This document shows positions 25,641 through 34,586 of a stretch of DNA of 34,983 nucleotides, in pieces. The stretch lies in contig JADFZJ010000037.1 in the NCBI GenBank assembly GCA_015232555.1, positions 1 to 34,983 on the forward strand, read 5' to 3'. Each line of letters opens with the position of its first letter. Position 1 is the stretch's first letter. The position numbers were made by a program, and so were the translations under genes. The stretch comes from Desulfamplus sp. (GTDB lineage Bacteria > Desulfobacterota > Desulfobacteria > Desulfobacterales > Desulfobacteraceae). The notes beneath the pieces were generated by a model, which was given only the letters and a program-made list of their open reading frames with translations, ran no database searches and was not told the DNA's origin.

Positions 25641-26549
25641 ATGATGAAAAAAAATAATTTGTTGCTTTTGAATATATTTTTTTTAACAATTTTTTGTTCT
25701 GGCTGTGCTGGAAACCATAAAATTGAGGCTCTTGAAAGCAAGGTGGCAACTCTTGAAGAGGAGAATGCAAAACTCACAAAACAATACAACAGCATTATTA
25801 ATGAAGATTTTATAACTCTTGAAAAAGAACAAAGAGAAAAGTATGCTGAAGTAAGAGATATGATGGAGAGCCTAAAAACTGACATTCAGGCGGTCAGAGG
25901 CAATCTTGAAGAGTCTGAACATCGCCTTAAAGAGGCGAGTGAAGCAGCCGGTGCGTCTGAGTTAGGACGTATTGATAATGCTGTATCTAACAATTACAGA
26001 CGTATTCTCCGAATTGAAAAGCATCTTGGGCTTGAGTCCTCTGACCCTGCTGATAGCGGTCTTGTTTCCACTTCACAGACAACAACGCCAGTAGCACCAA
26101 ATACATCATCCATACAACAACCAGTGGTTACAGGAAACGGCACAGAATCAACTAATAAAACTATAGCACAAAATATGAGTGTGGATAGTTTGTATAATGA
26201 GGCTAAAGCTTCTTTAGACTCTGGAAAGAATGAACAAGCAAGAAATCAATTTGAAGCGTTTATAAATCGTTATCCAACTTCGGATAATGCTGATAATGCA
26301 AGGTTCTGGATAGCAGATAGTTATTATCGGGATAAGTGGTATGAAAAGGCAATTCTTGAATATCAGAGGGTAATTGAAGAGTATCCTAAAGGGAATAAAA
26401 TTCCTTCAGCTCTTTTGAAACAAGCTTACTCTTTTGCAAATCTCGGAGAGAAAGGGAATGCTCGTTTAATTTTAGAGGATTTGATTAAAAAGTATCCTCA
26501 AACCCAGGAATCTGAAAGTGCTAAAGAAAAACTTAAAACATTAAATTGA
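25641..26549 (+). CDS. cpoB: CpoB/YbgF-like TPR protein of the Tol-Pal system, probable lipoprotein
   Basis: This protein coordinates Tol function with septal peptidoglycan synthesis in E. coli. The 302-residue protein has an N-terminal hydrophobic segment ending in CSGC-A (Cys22), a lipobox, so it is probably lipid-anchored. A coiled coil follows (~29-125: KIEALESKVATLEEENAKL ... LEESEHRLKEASEAA), then a Ser/Thr/Pro linker. Tetratricopeptide repeats occupy ~180-302 (YNEAKASLDSGKNEQARNQF, FWIADSYYRDKWYEKAILEY, ALLKQAYSFANLGEKGNARL). This matches the tol-pal_ybgF layout. Start at 25641 or the adjacent ATG 25644. Confidence 0.93.
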   Translation: MMKKNNLLLLNIFFLTIFCSGCAGNHKIEALESKVATLEEENAKLTKQYNSIINEDFITLEKEQREKYAEVRDMMESLKTDIQAVRGNLEESEHRLKEASEAAGASELGRIDNAVSNNYRRILRIEKHLGLESSDPADSGLVSTSQTTTPVAPNTSSIQQPVVTGNGTESTNKTIAQNMSVDSLYNEAKASLDSGKNEQARNQFEAFINRYPTSDNADNARFWIADSYYRDKWYEKAILEYQRVIEEYPKGNKIPSALLKQAYSFANLGEKGNARLILEDLIKKYPQTQESESAKEKLKTLN

Positions 26550-26590
26550 AAACAATTGATAAACTCAATATCAATACAACATTAACCTGA

Positions 26591-27082
26591 ATGCTCAAAG
26601 TAATAGGTATAGATCCTGGACTTGCGGGGACAGGAATTGGTCTGGTTCAGGGAGATGGACAAAAAATCTCAGCCTACTCTTTTGGCAGTATCAATACTGA
26701 TAAAAAAGATTCACTTTATTTACGCCTCAATCTTATTTATACCCAAACCCTTGATTTCCTCTGTCAGCAATCCCCTGACATCGTTGTTTTGGAAGATATT
26801 TTTTCACTTAAGCAGTATCCCAATTCAGGGATTACTCTTGGCAAAGTGACTGGTGTTCTTCTGCTTGCTGCCTATAAATCTGGTGCATCAATCCACGAAA
26901 TTCCTGTAAAAGAGGCTAAAAAGCTGATTTCAGGGACAGGTAGTGCAGATAAATATCAGGTGGAAAAATCTGTGAGACACTTTCTGAATCACCCCGAAGA
27001 AATAAGACCTTTTCATTCATCTGATGCCCTTGCTTTAGCAATTGCCGGATTTTTCAGATGTGCTAATGCTAAAACGGTCTGA
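26591..27082 (+). CDS. ruvC: RuvC Holliday-junction resolvase
   Basis: This enzyme cuts four-way junctions symmetrically as a dimer. The 163-residue protein has the RNase-H-like fold with catalytic Asp8 (GIDPGLAGTG), Glu68 (VVLEDIF), His142 and Asp145 (HSSDALALA). The third position is His rather than the Asp of E. coli, as in the Thermus enzyme, so it is a known variant and not a defect. It starts 41 bp after cpoB and is followed by ruvA and ruvB. Confidence 0.96.
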   Translation: MLKVIGIDPGLAGTGIGLVQGDGQKISAYSFGSINTDKKDSLYLRLNLIYTQTLDFLCQQSPDIVVLEDIFSLKQYPNSGITLGKVTGVLLLAAYKSGASIHEIPVKEAKKLISGTGSADKYQVEKSVRHFLNHPEEIRPFHSSDALALAIAGFFRCANAKTV

Positions 27083-27115
27083 TTGAAGTATTAATGCTCA
27101 ATAGAGGATGCTTGA

Positions 27116-27841
27116 ATGATTGCATATATGGAAGGCAAATTATTAAAGATGAATCGGGACGGGATTCTTTTATTAGCCGGATATATAGGTTATGAGATTC
27201 TTCTTCCTGTGTTTGTAATGGAAAAGTTAGTATCTCAGCTTTCAGATGCAGATAATCCGCCTTCAGAATCTCCTTCTGACCGTCAGATTTCCCTTTATAT
27301 CTACTATTATCAAACCGACAGGCAGCCGAAACCCGTTCTCATAGGGTTTCACTCAGAAGAAGAGAAGGATTTTTTTGAGATTTTCATCTCTGTTGATGCG
27401 ATAGGACCTCTTAAAGCAGTAAAGGCTATGGAAAAATCGATATCCCTGATAGCATCTGCTATTGAACAGCAGGATATTGATTTTCTTGCTACTTTGAAGG
27501 GTATTGGAAAAAGAACTGCTCAAAAAATTGTCGCTTCTCTCCATGGCAAAGTAGCACGTTTTATCTCCGAATCTGTTACTGATTCTAAAAATTATTCAGG
27601 AAATTCAACAACATCTAATTCAGGAGATTCACTAATTGCTGCATATACCTTAGAATCATCAAGGGCTGTTTTATCTATTTCCATGCAGAAACTTTATCAG
27701 CAGGTTGTTGATGTTCTTATTGATCAGCTTGGCTATACAGGTGCAATTGCAAAAAAAATGGTCTCTATGGCAATGGAAAAAAATCCTTTAATATCAACAC
27801 CTGAAGAGCTTTTTGAGGCTGTACTGCATGGAAAACTCTAA
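27116..27841 (+). CDS. ruvA: RuvA Holliday-junction-binding protein, enlarged
   Basis: RuvA tetramers hold the junction while RuvB motors pull DNA. Domain I (MIAYMEGKLLKMNRDGILLLAGYIGYEILLP), the helix-hairpin-helix region (FLATLKGIGKRTAQKIVASLHGK) and the RuvB-binding C-terminal three-helix domain (YTGAIAKKMVSMAMEKNP) are all present. The protein is 241 residues rather than about 200. An insertion near residues 40-60 (LSDADNPPSESPSDRQ) and a longer Ser/Asn-rich linker account for the difference. It lies 33 bp after ruvC. Confidence 0.94.
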   Translation: MIAYMEGKLLKMNRDGILLLAGYIGYEILLPVFVMEKLVSQLSDADNPPSESPSDRQISLYIYYYQTDRQPKPVLIGFHSEEEKDFFEIFISVDAIGPLKAVKAMEKSISLIASAIEQQDIDFLATLKGIGKRTAQKIVASLHGKVARFISESVTDSKNYSGNSTTSNSGDSLIAAYTLESSRAVLSISMQKLYQQVVDVLIDQLGYTGAIAKKMVSMAMEKNPLISTPEELFEAVLHGKL

Positions 27842-27883
27842 TGAAGATTGGTGTCTCATCATAAAAACAGGCTATTCAACAAT

Positions 27884-28939
27884 ATGAGTGATTCTATTAT
27901 CTCGTTCTCTTCATTATCATCTCAATCCCTAAATGAGATATCTTCTCCAAAAGAGATCCCAGCAGACAGGGATGCAGATGCTGGCTACTCGCTGAGACCA
28001 GAAAAGTTTGATGATTATGTTGGGCAGTCAGAGACAGTCGAGACCCTCAAGATTGCGATTCAGGCTGCCAAGATGCGCGAGGAATCACTTGATCATATTC
28101 TTCTTCACGGGCCTCCTGGACTTGGGAAAACGACCATATCCCACATTATTGCCAATGAGATGGGAGGAACTTTGACAGTGACATCAGGACCTGCCCTTGA
28201 AAAAGGAGGAGACCTTATTGGAATGCTGACCAACCTTGCAGATGGTGATTTTCTTTTCATTGACGAAATACACAGAATTCCCAAGACAGTTGAAGAGTTT
28301 CTTTATCCTGCAATGGAGGATTATGCAGTAGATTTTGTTTTTGATAAAGGAATTCACGCAAGAAGTCATCGTTATAGACTTAAACACTTTACTCTTGTAG
28401 GGGCTACAACTCGGGTGGGACTTTTATCATCGCCTCTGCGTGACAGATTTGGTCTTTTTAGAAATCTTGATTTTTACACAATTGATGAGCTTATAACCAT
28501 AATTAGGAGATCATCTGTGCTTTTAAAATCCCCTATGGACAGCGAAAGTGCATTGGAGCTTGCAAGAAGATCAAGAGGAACTCCAAGGATAGCCAACAGA
28601 CTGCTCAAGCGGGTTAGAGATTACTCACAGGTACGTTCAAACGGGCAAATTACCCTCAAAAGCGTACGAGATGCCTTGGCTCTTGAAGGTATTGATGAGA
28701 TAGGATTGACTCCTTTAGATAGAAACTATCTAAATACCATAATTGACTTTTACAGCGGAGGACCTGTTGGTATTGAAGCCGTTTCAGCAACTCTTCAGGA
28801 AGAGCCTGACACCCTTGTGGATGTTGTAGAACCCTATCTTCTGAAGTGCGGTCTTGTGCTTCGTACCTCTTCTGGCAGAAAAGCGTCAAGAAAAGCCTAC
28901 GAACATCTTGGTAAGTCATATCAAATGGAGCTTTTATAA
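27884..28939 (+). CDS. ruvB: RuvB Holliday-junction branch-migration motor
   Basis: This AAA+ hexamer drives branch migration with RuvA. The frame is open from 27848, but the ATG at 27884 gives a sensible start ([10 protein letters not shown]) ahead of the family opening [31 protein letters not shown] 27851 remains possible. The core contains Walker A ([10 protein letters not shown]), Walker B (FIDEIHRI), sensor 1 GATTR, arginine finger LRDRFG, and sensor 2 ([17 protein letters not shown]). The C-terminal winged helix ends [14 protein letters not shown]. The product is 351 residues, with a slightly long N-terminal extension. Confidence 0.96.
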   Translation: MSDSIISFSSLSSQSLNEISSPKEIPADRDADAGYSLRPEKFDDYVGQSETVETLKIAIQAAKMREESLDHILLHGPPGLGKTTISHIIANEMGGTLTVTSGPALEKGGDLIGMLTNLADGDFLFIDEIHRIPKTVEEFLYPAMEDYAVDFVFDKGIHARSHRYRLKHFTLVGATTRVGLLSSPLRDRFGLFRNLDFYTIDELITIIRRSSVLLKSPMDSESALELARRSRGTPRIANRLLKRVRDYSQVRSNGQITLKSVRDALALEGIDEIGLTPLDRNYLNTIIDFYSGGPVGIEAVSATLQEEPDTLVDVVEPYLLKCGLVLRTSSGRKASRKAYEHLGKSYQMELL

Positions 28940-28944
28940 TAGTT

Positions 28945-30102
28945 ATGGTATTATGTATAAAAGTACAGAATAGAACTATATACTGTTTGTTGACTTTACT
29001 TCTATCTATTACCTTATATCTTGTTTTAGTATTACCTGATATTGTAATTGCAGATGAGAGCAATAGTTTATATATAAATAGTAATGATATCTATAGTGAA
29101 GATAGAATAAAAAATAAGTATGCCATAGGTTCTGATTTAAAAGCTACAAAACCAATAAAAACATATGAGATTAATCTTATACCATCTTCATTAGTTAAAT
29201 CTCCAAGAGAAAGCTCTTCTGCAATTTTAGTTGAAAAAGATTCTCAAACACTTTGGGTATATACATCAAAAAATGGTGAGTTTATCAAAGCTCTTGAAAT
29301 ACCATGTTCAACTGGTGAAGTGGATGGACCAAAGATGGTTGAAGGAGACAAGAAAACCCCTGAGGGTATATATTTTTTAAAAGAGGTCTATGAAGATCGT
29401 TTTTTGACACCAATCTATGGCAGCCGTGCTTTTACAACTGATTACCCTAATTTTCTTGACAAAATACTTGGAAAAACAGGCAGTGCTATATGGATTCACG
29501 GTACAAACAAGCGTCTTAAACCAATGGATTCAAATGGTTGTGTGGCAATGAATAGTGATGATGTTGTCAAACTTGATCCTTATGTGGTTCTTGATGAAAC
29601 GCCGGTCATTATAATGGACAGGCTTGATTATGCTTCTGTTGAAACTACTATGGCACAGCGAGATGACCTTCTTGATTTTCTTTCTAAATGGATTGAATCA
29701 CTTAATAAAGGCTCCTATTTGGAATACCTTTTCCATTATGAATCAAATTATTTGCCGGAGGTTCAGTGGTGGGCAGAGTGGGTTGACATACGTTCCCGTA
29801 CAGCAGTGTCAGCAAATCCAATCAAAGCAAAGTTTGATCGTGTTGGTATCTATAAACACAAAGATTATTTTGTAGTTTTGCTCAATTTTCAGGTATCATC
29901 GGGTTACCGTACAATTTCTGTTGGAAATCGAAAATTATTTATAAAATCACGCAATAACGTATCCTCTTTTTATGCTTATAATTTGTATAAAATAATTGGG
30001 GATGTTTTTCAAAGCATTGAGAATAAAAAAGCAGAAGATAAAAACAATAACTATAACGATTTTATCGCTGCTGCTGCACAGCTTGACAGGCAATATAGAT
30101 AA
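28945..30102 (+). CDS. L,D-transpeptidase (YkuD family) with C-terminal extension
   Basis: This is an exported peptidoglycan-crosslinking or -trimming enzyme of 385 residues. The membrane anchor or signal sequence is at ~11-30 (TIYCLLTLLLSITLYLVLVL). The YkuD domain (~90-215) has ILVEKDSQTLWVYTSKNGEF, GDKKTPEGIYF, and the catalytic pair His185 (IWIHGT) and Cys199 (SNGCVAMN). The usual Arg after GCV/I is replaced by Ala here. The remaining ~150 residues (YASVETTMAQRDDLLDFLSKW ... YDFIAAAAQ-like end) look like the Cds6/NTF2-type domain found in this subgroup. It starts 5 bp after ruvB, so it is probably co-transcribed with ruv, without a clear RBS. Confidence 0.9.
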   Translation: MVLCIKVQNRTIYCLLTLLLSITLYLVLVLPDIVIADESNSLYINSNDIYSEDRIKNKYAIGSDLKATKPIKTYEINLIPSSLVKSPRESSSAILVEKDSQTLWVYTSKNGEFIKALEIPCSTGEVDGPKMVEGDKKTPEGIYFLKEVYEDRFLTPIYGSRAFTTDYPNFLDKILGKTGSAIWIHGTNKRLKPMDSNGCVAMNSDDVVKLDPYVVLDETPVIIMDRLDYASVETTMAQRDDLLDFLSKWIESLNKGSYLEYLFHYESNYLPEVQWWAEWVDIRSRTAVSANPIKAKFDRVGIYKHKDYFVVLLNFQVSSGYRTISVGNRKLFIKSRNNVSSFYAYNLYKIIGDVFQSIENKKAEDKNNNYNDFIAAAAQLDRQYR

Positions 30103-30120
30103 TATAAAATAAAATAGAAC

Positions 30121-30149
30121 TTGACATATTGTGCCAAGTAAGGTAATGA
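30121..30149 (+). promoter_or_regulatory. Candidate promoter of rplM-rpsI
   Basis: A consensus TTGACA (30121-30126) lies 60 bp before the rplM start. The -10 position at 17 bases reads TAATGA, a poor match, so only the -35 box is convincing. Confidence 0.35.
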
Positions 30150-30185
30150 AACCAAATTATTTTTTATGAACAGGAGAAAGGTGAA

Positions 30186-30620
30186 TTGAAAAAATATACA
30201 TATAGTGCGAAACGCTCGGATAATAAAGAAAGCTGGTGTATCATTGATGCCAAGGACAAAGTATTAGGAAGAGTAGCATCTGAAGTGGCTGCAAGGATTC
30301 GTGGAAAAAACAACCCTCTTTTTACCCCTCATGCTGACACTGGTGACTGGGTAATAATTATCAATGCTGATAAAGTGCGTTTGACTGGTAATAAATTAGA
30401 TCAAAAGAGATATTACCGTCATTCTGGCTACATGGGTGGAATTAAATCTGTGACTGCAAGAGAACTTCTTGAGAAAAAGCCTGAAGAGTTGCTGAAAAAG
30501 GCTGTAAGAGGAATGCTTCCTAAAAATCCGCTTGGAAGAAAACTTAACACCAAATTGCATGTCTATGCAGGTAACGACCATCCTCATGTGGCTCAAAAAC
30601 CTGAGGTTATTGAGATATAA
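30186..30620 (+). CDS. rplM: Large-subunit ribosomal protein uL13
   Basis: This 144-residue protein has the family blocks [48 protein letters not shown] and [15 protein letters not shown], ending [17 protein letters not shown]. The start is TTG (30186) with AGGAGAAAG a few bases upstream; no ATG fits the conserved N-terminus. It is paired with rpsI, the usual arrangement, with 117 bp between the genes. Confidence 0.98.
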   Translation: MKKYTYSAKRSDNKESWCIIDAKDKVLGRVASEVAARIRGKNNPLFTPHADTGDWVIIINADKVRLTGNKLDQKRYYRHSGYMGGIKSVTARELLEKKPEELLKKAVRGMLPKNPLGRKLNTKLHVYAGNDHPHVAQKPEVIEI

Positions 30621-30737
30621 TCTGTTTTTACACGCTGACATATTCAGTAGACAGTTTTATTCAAAAAAGAGTTAAAAGTCATAGATTAGATTTGTTGAAG
30701 TATTGTATGAAAAATATAAAGGAAATGTTGATTAGTT

Positions 30738-31133
30738 ATGGAAAATGAGAATATCTACTACGCAACTGGGAAACGTAAAAGTTCTGTTTCAAAAACATGG
30801 CTGAAACCAGGCAGCGGTAACATTACAGTGAATAACAGATCATTAAATGATTATTTTGTACTGGGTTCAGCAAGAGAACTTCTGTCTTCACCTTTAGTTC
30901 TGACTGAAAATATTGACAAGTTTGATATTAAAATTACTGTTCTTGGCGGCGGAATAGTGGGTCAGGCTGGTGCGGTAAGACATGGTATTACAAAAGCTCT
31001 TGTGCTTGCTAACCCTGAACTTAGGGGAGTTCTTAAAAAAGCAGGCTTTCTTACCAGAGATGCAAGAGTTAAAGAAAGAAAAAAATATGGTCAGAAAGGT
31101 GCGAGAGCCAATTATCAGTTTTCAAAAAGATAA
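30738..31133 (+). CDS. rpsI: Small-subunit ribosomal protein uS9
   Basis: This 131-residue protein opens [21 protein letters not shown] and contains [20 protein letters not shown]. It ends [20 protein letters not shown] then QFSKR. The C-terminal SKR is the tail that touches the P-site tRNA in bacterial ribosomes. It is followed by an intrinsic terminator. Confidence 0.98.
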   Translation: MENENIYYATGKRKSSVSKTWLKPGSGNITVNNRSLNDYFVLGSARELLSSPLVLTENIDKFDIKITVLGGGIVGQAGAVRHGITKALVLANPELRGVLKKAGFLTRDARVKERKKYGQKGARANYQFSKR

Positions 31134-31173
31134 ACAGATTATTTATCTACAAACTATTAGACAAATTTGTTTC

Positions 31174-31210
31174 AAAGGGGGCAGGTAATTTTTACCAGTC
31201 CCCTTTTTTT
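31174..31210 (+). terminator. Intrinsic terminator of rplM-rpsI
   Basis: AAAGGGGGCAGGTAA pairs with TTACCAGTCCCCTTT (one mismatch, one wobble) around a four-base loop, and the stem runs into a T-tract ending at 31210. The start codon of sbcB follows at once. Confidence 0.92.
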
Positions 31211-32725
31211 GTGAGTAATATGACCTCTTTTTTATTTTATGATATTGAAACTACGGGTTTGAATGCAGCATTTGATCAGATTCTCACATTTGCTGCCATA
31301 AGAACAGATACTAATTTGAATGAAATTGAACGTTATTCAGTTACTATTCAGATGAGACCTGATATTGTGCCGTCTCCGGGTGCATTTATTACCCATAGAC
31401 TTATGCCTGAAGAGTTGGCAGAAGGTGTATGCGAATATGAAGCTGCTCGTGAAATTCATGCGATTGTCAACGTATCTGGAACAATCTCAATCGGTTATAA
31501 TAACCTTGGTTTTGACGATGAGTTTCTCAGGTTTACATTCTACAGAAACCTTCTTGACCCCTATTCTCACCAATATGCAAATGGATGTTATAGAATTGAC
31601 CTGTTGCCTATTGCAACAATTTACAGAATCTTTAAACCTGGCATTATAAACTGGCCCACAACTGATACGGGTAAATCAAGCCTTAAACTTGAATTAATAA
31701 GCAATGCCAATCAATTTATGACATCTGGCAGGTCTCATAATGCAATGGCTGATGTTGAGGCAACTATTCAATTAGCAAGATGCCTAATTAGAGAAGATCA
31801 AGTCTGGTCATATTGCCTTTGCTTCTTTGACAAAAACTGGGATAGAACGCGAATAGACAAAATGTTGAATCAACCATCTGATGCTGATTATCCTGTTGCT
31901 CTTATGGTATCCCACAGGCTTGGTGGAGCCGACTCAACATACATGGTGCCTGTTATTGGTATTGGCAGATCATACCACTATAAAAACCAGAGTCTCTGGA
32001 TTCGATTGGACAGAGATATCATTCCCAACTCAAAAATTATTAATCCCAATGAGCTAATGGTTATCAGAAAGAAAGATGGTGAAATAGGCGTTGTTCTTCC
32101 TCACTTACCAAGATACTGGGATCGCCTTTCAGACGAACAGAAATCCTTTGCTGAAAACAACCTCTCCTCTATCTATGAAAGTGAGGAAAATCATTCGCTT
32201 TTTAAACGCATCATTGAATATCACCGTGAATTTAAGTATGAACAGGTTCTTGAGGCTGATCTTGATTCTCTACTCTATCAATCACCATTTTTTACTAATG
32301 CAGAAAAACAGGAGATGGGGCGTTTTCACAGAAACTCGTTTGCTGAAAAAATTGCTATGGTTGAAACTATTCAATCATCACGAGTTAAAGCTATGGCAAT
32401 TCGGATTATTTTTAGAAACTTTTTTAACAAAGATACGCTATCAATTAGCATAATAAATAATCAAAAGGATAACATCAAGAACGGCTTTAACAAACAGATA
32501 TTTAATTTAATATTAAAAGACTACGAAAGTTACATGGAAAGGGTTAGGTACAGCAGTATTGATCCTGACTTTAATACAAAGAAAATTATCGGTTTTAAAC
32601 GGGACGAACGCCTTGTACCGACAAAGGCTATTGATGAGGTAATAAATATACGCCGTGATATTGCATTGGATGATGAGCAGAACAAAATATTGGATTGGCT
32701 TGAGAAGTATCTATTATCTATCTAA
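31211..32725 (+). CDS. sbcB: Exodeoxyribonuclease I (SbcB/ExoI)
   Basis: This enzyme degrades single-stranded DNA 3' to 5' in recombination and repair. The 504-residue protein (E. coli 475) has the DEDD exonuclease core: FLFYDIETTGLN (catalytic Asp and Glu), IGYNNLGFDDEFLRFTFYRN, RIDLLPIATIYR, GINW-type GIINWPTTD, and SHNAMADVEATIQLA. The SH3-like and C-terminal helical regions of ExoI follow. The start may be GTG 31211 or, better matched to family length, ATG 31220. Neither has a clear RBS beyond GTGAG, and both lie directly behind the ribosomal-protein terminator. It converges on the PilZ gene with an 11-bp gap. Confidence 0.93.
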   Translation: MSNMTSFLFYDIETTGLNAAFDQILTFAAIRTDTNLNEIERYSVTIQMRPDIVPSPGAFITHRLMPEELAEGVCEYEAAREIHAIVNVSGTISIGYNNLGFDDEFLRFTFYRNLLDPYSHQYANGCYRIDLLPIATIYRIFKPGIINWPTTDTGKSSLKLELISNANQFMTSGRSHNAMADVEATIQLARCLIREDQVWSYCLCFFDKNWDRTRIDKMLNQPSDADYPVALMVSHRLGGADSTYMVPVIGIGRSYHYKNQSLWIRLDRDIIPNSKIINPNELMVIRKKDGEIGVVLPHLPRYWDRLSDEQKSFAENNLSSIYESEENHSLFKRIIEYHREFKYEQVLEADLDSLLYQSPFFTNAEKQEMGRFHRNSFAEKIAMVETIQSSRVKAMAIRIIFRNFFNKDTLSISIINNQKDNIKNGFNKQIFNLILKDYESYMERVRYSSIDPDFNTKKIIGFKRDERLVPTKAIDEVINIRRDIALDDEQNKILDWLEKYLLSI

Positions 32726-32736
32726 AATTTAAATTT

Positions 32737-33495
32737 TTATTTTGAGTCAACCTTGCTTAACCTCCTTAATTCATCTAACTGAGCCATGTGGATAAATTTA
32801 TTTAATTGAGCCTCTTTATCTGGCGTAAGCCCAATGAATTTAACCCCTGCAAAGATATGTTTCTCTGAGTAATTATTATTTATTCTGACAATATCAATCT
32901 TTAAAGGTATGGTTGCAAATGGCTGTTTAGAATTTGGAGTCATTAAAAGCATTCCAATTACAGCTTTAGTATTACGCTGTAAGTCTGTTAGTGGATTTGT
33001 TGTTCTATTGAGTTTTGAAGGAATAATTATGCCAAGACCATTTATTGAGATATCTCTTATGAAGAAATCTTTTGTTGAATAGTAGCTGCTATTATTAAAG
33101 AGTAACTTTGCTTTAACTGTAAAATTGCCGCTTATTGGCATTCTGTATGCGGAACGGATGTTGGTTTCAATCAAAAGAGGTGTATATTCAAACGTGATAG
33201 CTCCAACCCTGCTGTTATCAAACAGAGAATAATCTTTATAAAAAACTAAAGGTCTGCATTTTATCCCGAATCTTTTTTTATCAAAATTAACTTTAATCAA
33301 TGAGGTCAGATGCAGTTCATCAAAAGGGGTGGAAGGGGTTATATTACGAAGAGGTTGAGCAACGGTTATACTGTGTTTTGTGTGGTCAGCATCATAAATA
33401 ATAGAAGATGCTGCAATAGGATGAAGGGAGTTGAGATTCAGTACAATCTCAACTCCTGTTGACGGTGCAAATATCTCTTCTATGGTTTGGGTCAT
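32737..33495 (-). CDS. PilZ-domain (c-di-GMP-binding) protein
   Basis: This 252-residue cytosolic protein has two domains, like YcgR. The N-terminal half (~1-108) resembles the PilZN/flagellar-brake beta domain. The C-terminal PilZ domain starts at Arg114-x-x-x-Arg118 (RSAYRMPISG) and has the second c-di-GMP motif Asp148-x-Ser-x-x-Gly153 (DISINGLGI) and FAGVKFIGL near the end. Both motifs are intact, so binding is expected. Its target could be motility or exopolysaccharide, but nothing adjacent tells. It lies 28 bp after the HU gene on the same strand. Confidence 0.9.
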   Translation of the reverse strand: MTQTIEEIFAPSTGVEIVLNLNSLHPIAASSIIYDADHTKHSITVAQPLRNITPSTPFDELHLTSLIKVNFDKKRFGIKCRPLVFYKDYSLFDNSRVGAITFEYTPLLIETNIRSAYRMPISGNFTVKAKLLFNNSSYYSTKDFFIRDISINGLGIIIPSKLNRTTNPLTDLQRNTKAVIGMLLMTPNSKQPFATIPLKIDIVRINNNYSEKHIFAGVKFIGLTPDKEAQLNKFIHMAQLDELRRLSKVDSK

Positions 33496-33523
33496 ATTAA
33501 TATTGAGAGTATGGATACTAAAT

Positions 33524-33817
33524 TTACTTTATAGCATCTTTTAATGCTTTACCAGGTATAAATTTGGGGACATTTCTTGACGGAATATCAATCTCTTTTC
33601 CAGTTTGGGGATTTCTACCTTTTCTTGCCTTTCTTTCTGATGTTTTAAAAGTTCCAAAACCCACGAGAGTAACTGTTTTGTGTTCTGCGAGTGCTTCTGA
33701 AATTGAAGCTAACATACAGTCAACGGCTGCTTGAGCATCTTTTTTGCTGTTCAGTACTTCTGCAACCTTGCTTATTAAATCGCCCTTGTTGATTCCTTTG
33801 CTGCTCTCTTTTTCCAT
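33524..33817 (-). CDS. HU-family DNA-binding protein
   Basis: This 97-residue nucleoid protein has the HU/IHF fold: helical dimerisation region (GDLISKVAEVLNSKKDAQAAVDCMLASISEAL), strands (VTLVGFGTFKTSERKARKGRNPQTG) and the DNA-binding arm ending RNVPKFIPGKALKDAIK, with the intercalating Pro of the arm tip in DIPSRN. The Thr/Lys-rich N-terminal extension is about six residues. RBS GGAG lies upstream of the ATG on the minus strand. HU versus IHF cannot be decided from one subunit, but the arm looks HU-like. Confidence 0.95.
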   Translation of the reverse strand: MEKESSKGINKGDLISKVAEVLNSKKDAQAAVDCMLASISEALAEHKTVTLVGFGTFKTSERKARKGRNPQTGKEIDIPSRNVPKFIPGKALKDAIK

Positions 33818-34124
33818 CTATGACTCCTTTTGTTTTTATGGTTTGTTTTTTGATACATTACAACTCTAATACATTATAGTTCTCTGTTCTTCCAATGCAG
33901 GTTAAGTTACGTGTTTGATGTGTAGGTGTCAAGTGTTTATTAGGATTTTTTATGGCTTATGACCATTAAAGCCATCTTGCACAATATCACAATTCCATTA
34001 TCCTTGCTTTTTATCAGATTTAATATAACATATATTAAATTTATTTTATACTCTAACGCATTCAAAACACTAAAGATAATCCCAATATTAGGGAGCATAG
34101 AAACCCAATTTTCAGGTGGATACG
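33818..34124. other. Divergent intergenic region between HU and CheX-like genes
   Basis: This 307-bp AT-rich stretch has no convincing gene. On the minus strand a perfect TATAAT (33873-33878) about 55 bp before the HU start is a plausible -10 box, without a good -35. Two copies of ATACATTA-like sequence (around 33853 and 33870) flank it. Nothing clear is visible for the plus-strand gene. Confidence 0.4.
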
Positions 34125-34580
34125 ATGGAAGCAGCAGTCATAAACTGTTTTATAGAGGGAACCTTTCATATACTTGATACAACATCTTCAGTAAAGGTTA
34201 AACCCAATACCCCGTATATTAAAAATAGCAAAATTGCAGAGGGAGACATTACAGGTCTGCTTGAAATTGCAGGAGACATTAAGGGTACTGCCGCAGTCAG
34301 TTTTACAAAGAGAAGTATTCTTGCCGTTGTCTCTAAAATGTTTGGAGAGGAGATGACTCAAATTGATGCCGAAATTACTGATGCAGTTGGAGAGATAGGT
34401 AATATGATATCTGGTCATGTAAATACAAAAATGGCTGAAATGGGGAAACATGTTAAAGTGAAACTTTCAGGCGTTACAAATGGCAAAAAGCATCAAGTTG
34501 ATCATGCGGATGGCAAAAAAATAGTTGTACTTCCATTTAAAACAACTATGGGTAACGTCTGGATAGAGCTTTGTTACTAA
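34125..34580 (+). CDS. Stand-alone CheX-like chemotaxis phosphatase-type protein
   Basis: This 151-residue protein has the CheC/CheX fold. The active-site helix has Glu90-Ile-Gly-Asn93 (VGEIGNMISGH), the ExxN motif that dephosphorylates CheY-P in Thermotoga CheX. Only one such motif is present, as in CheX. The end (LPFKTTMGNVWIELCY) is the normal terminal strand. The frame also permits GTG at 34116, but that codon overlaps the Shine-Dalgarno AGGTGG (34114-34119), so ATG 34125 is chosen. No che gene is adjacent. The stop is 6 bp from the stop of a convergent transposase remnant. Confidence 0.9.
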   Translation: MEAAVINCFIEGTFHILDTTSSVKVKPNTPYIKNSKIAEGDITGLLEIAGDIKGTAAVSFTKRSILAVVSKMFGEEMTQIDAEITDAVGEIGNMISGHVNTKMAEMGKHVKVKLSGVTNGKKHQVDHADGKKIVVLPFKTTMGNVWIELCY

Positions 34581-34586
34581 TGCCAA

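Noticed and set aside
26550-26590. LexA (SOS) box before ruvC
   Set aside because: No CTGT-N8-ACAG-like sequence is present in the 41-bp gap, so SOS control of ruvCAB is not supported here.
33959-34177. 72-codon plus-strand frame before the CheX-like gene
   Set aside because: It overlaps the CheX start in another frame, has no RBS, and consists of AT-driven Ile/Leu/Phe/Asn residues.
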